The notes below the pieces were generated by a model. It was not told the DNA's origin and did no database searches. It was given only the letters and a program-made list of their open reading frames with translations. DNA of 7,833 nt from Acidobacteriota bacterium. GTDB lineage: Bacteria > Acidobacteriota > Terriglobia > Terriglobales > Acidobacteriaceae. Below are positions 6,680-7,833 of the stretch, in pieces (the stretch's first letter is position 1; every line of letters begins with the position of its first letter). The translations under genes and the position numbers were made by a program. Location: contig JAJXUS010000085.1 of assembly GCA_021782675.1 (NCBI GenBank), forward strand, positions 1 to 7,833. Reading direction: 5' to 3'.

Positions 6680-7833
6680 CCGCGGACCAGCAGGGGCAGA
6701 TCCACCAGGCAAAGCAAAGTTTGGGCGACCATCAGCGCGCCGGTCAGCCACAGAAAAAGACGCCGCCGCGGGCCCTCCAGCATGTCCGCGAAGATCCCGC
6801 CGATGAACGTCAGCAGAAACGGCAGGGCCCAGAACCACGGCTGCGCGTGTACCCCGGTCGTGACCAGCGGCAGCAGGAGCAGGGCCGTCAACAGTGGCGC
6901 AGTGTTGCCGAAGTAGCGGGAGGGCCGATGCATCAGGTAAAGCAGCAGGCTGACCCCAAGCGCAATTGCGGTGGGTGCCTCAGGGAAGTTGATCAGGAGT
7001 TGATGCGGCCCATTGCTGCTGAGCCAAAGAAAAGCATCTGCACTTTGAAACACATAGCTGAAGGCGTCGAGGTTAAAGGTGTAGGACGCCAACAGAATCA
7101 GGAATGCCGCGAATGAGATGCCGGCGACAAGGAGCGGGACGTCCGCCCGGCGCCGTTCGCAGAGATACATCATGAAGCAAAATGCCAGCAACAGCCCCAG
7201 AATCGCCGCAATAACGTGCGCTGTGGCCGTCAGGCCAAGCGCCAGTGCGAACAACCCAAGCCGGGGAATCCACTTTTTGCGGGGCGCCTGCATGGTGTGC
7301 GCCATCCCAATGCTGGTGTAGATCACCCCGTACAGCCCCCACGCCGCCAGGATGTCGTTATTCGGGCGAACGCAATTGGCGATGACGGCCGGGGAGAAAC
7401 AATACAGGCCCAGCGCCAGAAAACCGCCCTCGTTGCCAAATAACCGACGGGACACCCACCATATGGCGCCGCCCAGCCATACGCCAAACAGAATGAACGG
7501 CAGCCGCAGCAGCAAAAGAACGTTCCAGACCAGATGCTCCAGCTCCCAGGGCGTGGCGGAGCTGGGTTCGCCGGCGATCAGCCGCTCCAGGGTCAGCGGC
7601 AAGCCAGCGGCGCGATAGGCAAACGTTCCGTCCCGGATGTTGCCACAAGAGGTCAGATACCCCGCCAGTGGCGACGGCCTCTCCCACAGCTCGCGGCCAC
7701 ATTGCGCATAGTGGAAATCCTTCTCTGTCAGGTGCTGGCGGCTGACGACCCACAGGCACTGCAGGGCGAAGAGTATAAGCAGCAGAGCTGCGAGGCGTTG
7801 CGGCCGGCGGAATTCAAAGCGAACAGGACCCAT
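6676..7833 (-). CDS. Polytopic membrane protein, probable GT39/ArnT-like glycosyltransferase
   Basis: Probably an inner-membrane enzyme moving a sugar from a polyprenyl-phosphate carrier to an envelope acceptor; donor and acceptor are unknown. In 385 residues about 10 membrane helices can be placed: 13-31, 101-126, 135-153, 161-177, 190-225 (perhaps two), 233-252, 285-301, 310-328, 333-349 and 358-379. After helix 1 comes a periplasmic-side loop with acidic EKDFHYAQ (37-44), where the family has its catalytic acidic pair. RLPFILFGVWLGGAIWWVSRRLFG (110-133, helix plus basic turn) and LALGLYCFSPAVIANCVRPNND (139-160) are in the usual order of GT39-like proteins, with an Asp after the second stretch. 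It is shorter than many family members (about 500 residues). The ATG is the last codon of the window, so a longer N terminus cannot be excluded. It lies upstream of gyrA in the same direction, 102 bases apart. Family assignment is by pattern resemblance. Confidence 0.55.
   Translation of the reverse strand: MGPVRFEFRRPQRLAALLLILFALQCLWVVSRQHLTEKDFHYAQCGRELWERPSPLAGYLTSCGNIRDGTFAYRAAGLPLTLERLIAGEPSSATPWELEHLVWNVLLLLRLPFILFGVWLGGAIWWVSRRLFGNEGGFLALGLYCFSPAVIANCVRPNNDILAAWGLYGVIYTSIGMAHTMQAPRKKWIPRLGLFALALGLTATAHVIAAILGLLLAFCFMMYLCERRRADVPLLVAGISFAAFLILLASYTFNLDAFSYVFQSADAFLWLSSNGPHQLLINFPEAPTAIALGVSLLLYLMHRPSRYFGNTAPLLTALLLLPLVTTGVHAQPWFWALPFLLTFIGGIFADMLEGPRRRLFLWLTGALMVAQTLLCLVDLPLLVRG

Noticed and set aside
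6577..7116. A 179-codon plus-strand frame antisense to the GT39-like gene and the gyrA leader
   Set aside because: The composition is low-complexity and hydrophilic (Gln/Arg/Pro-rich), a mirror of a membrane-protein gene; no coding signature of its own.

Overview
This window looks like an ordinary stretch of a GC-rich Gram-negative chromosome. The best guess for the host is Acidobacteriota, near Acidobacteriaceae/Terriglobia. That guess rests on three points: the style of the GyrA protein (Gly/Pro-rich N-terminal extension before a conserved core), the small CAMCH cytochrome of a type often paired with quinoprotein dehydrogenases in that phylum, and the secreted GH13 alpha-glucosidase. No marker here proves the phylum.

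Layout: two genes read rightward over bases 1-3385. The first is a multi-pass membrane protein resembling a Wzy-type oligosaccharide repeat-unit polymerase, whose 5' end is open at the window edge. The second, 70 bases later, is an exported GH13 alpha-glucosidase with a good ribosome binding site. Three genes then read leftward. They are an exported single-haem cytochrome c (3410-3838), gyrA for DNA gyrase subunit A (3943-6573), and a polytopic membrane protein resembling GT39/ArnT-type glycosyltransferases (6676-7833), whose ATG is the last codon in the window. The glucosidase and cytochrome genes converge with only 24 bases between them. A strong hairpin with a T-rich tail lies just after gyrA and should insulate the cytochrome gene from gyrA transcription.

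How the genes fit together: two envelope-glycan genes (polymerase-like and GT39-like) flank housekeeping genes. The exported alpha-glucosidase next to the polymerase may reflect carbohydrate processing in the periplasm, but nothing in the sequence ties the two together beyond adjacency. Gyrase acts in the cytoplasm and is unrelated to its neighbours. The cytochrome probably carries electrons from a periplasmic dehydrogenase that is not encoded here.

I found no tRNA, rRNA, CRISPR array, insertion sequence, integrase, toxin-antitoxin pair or phage gene. The five genes fill almost the whole window; the longest gaps are about 100 bases. I see no convincing new biological system. The most noteworthy molecular detail is a GyrA box with Thr in place of the usual basic sixth residue, together with a canonical-looking second box in a later blade.
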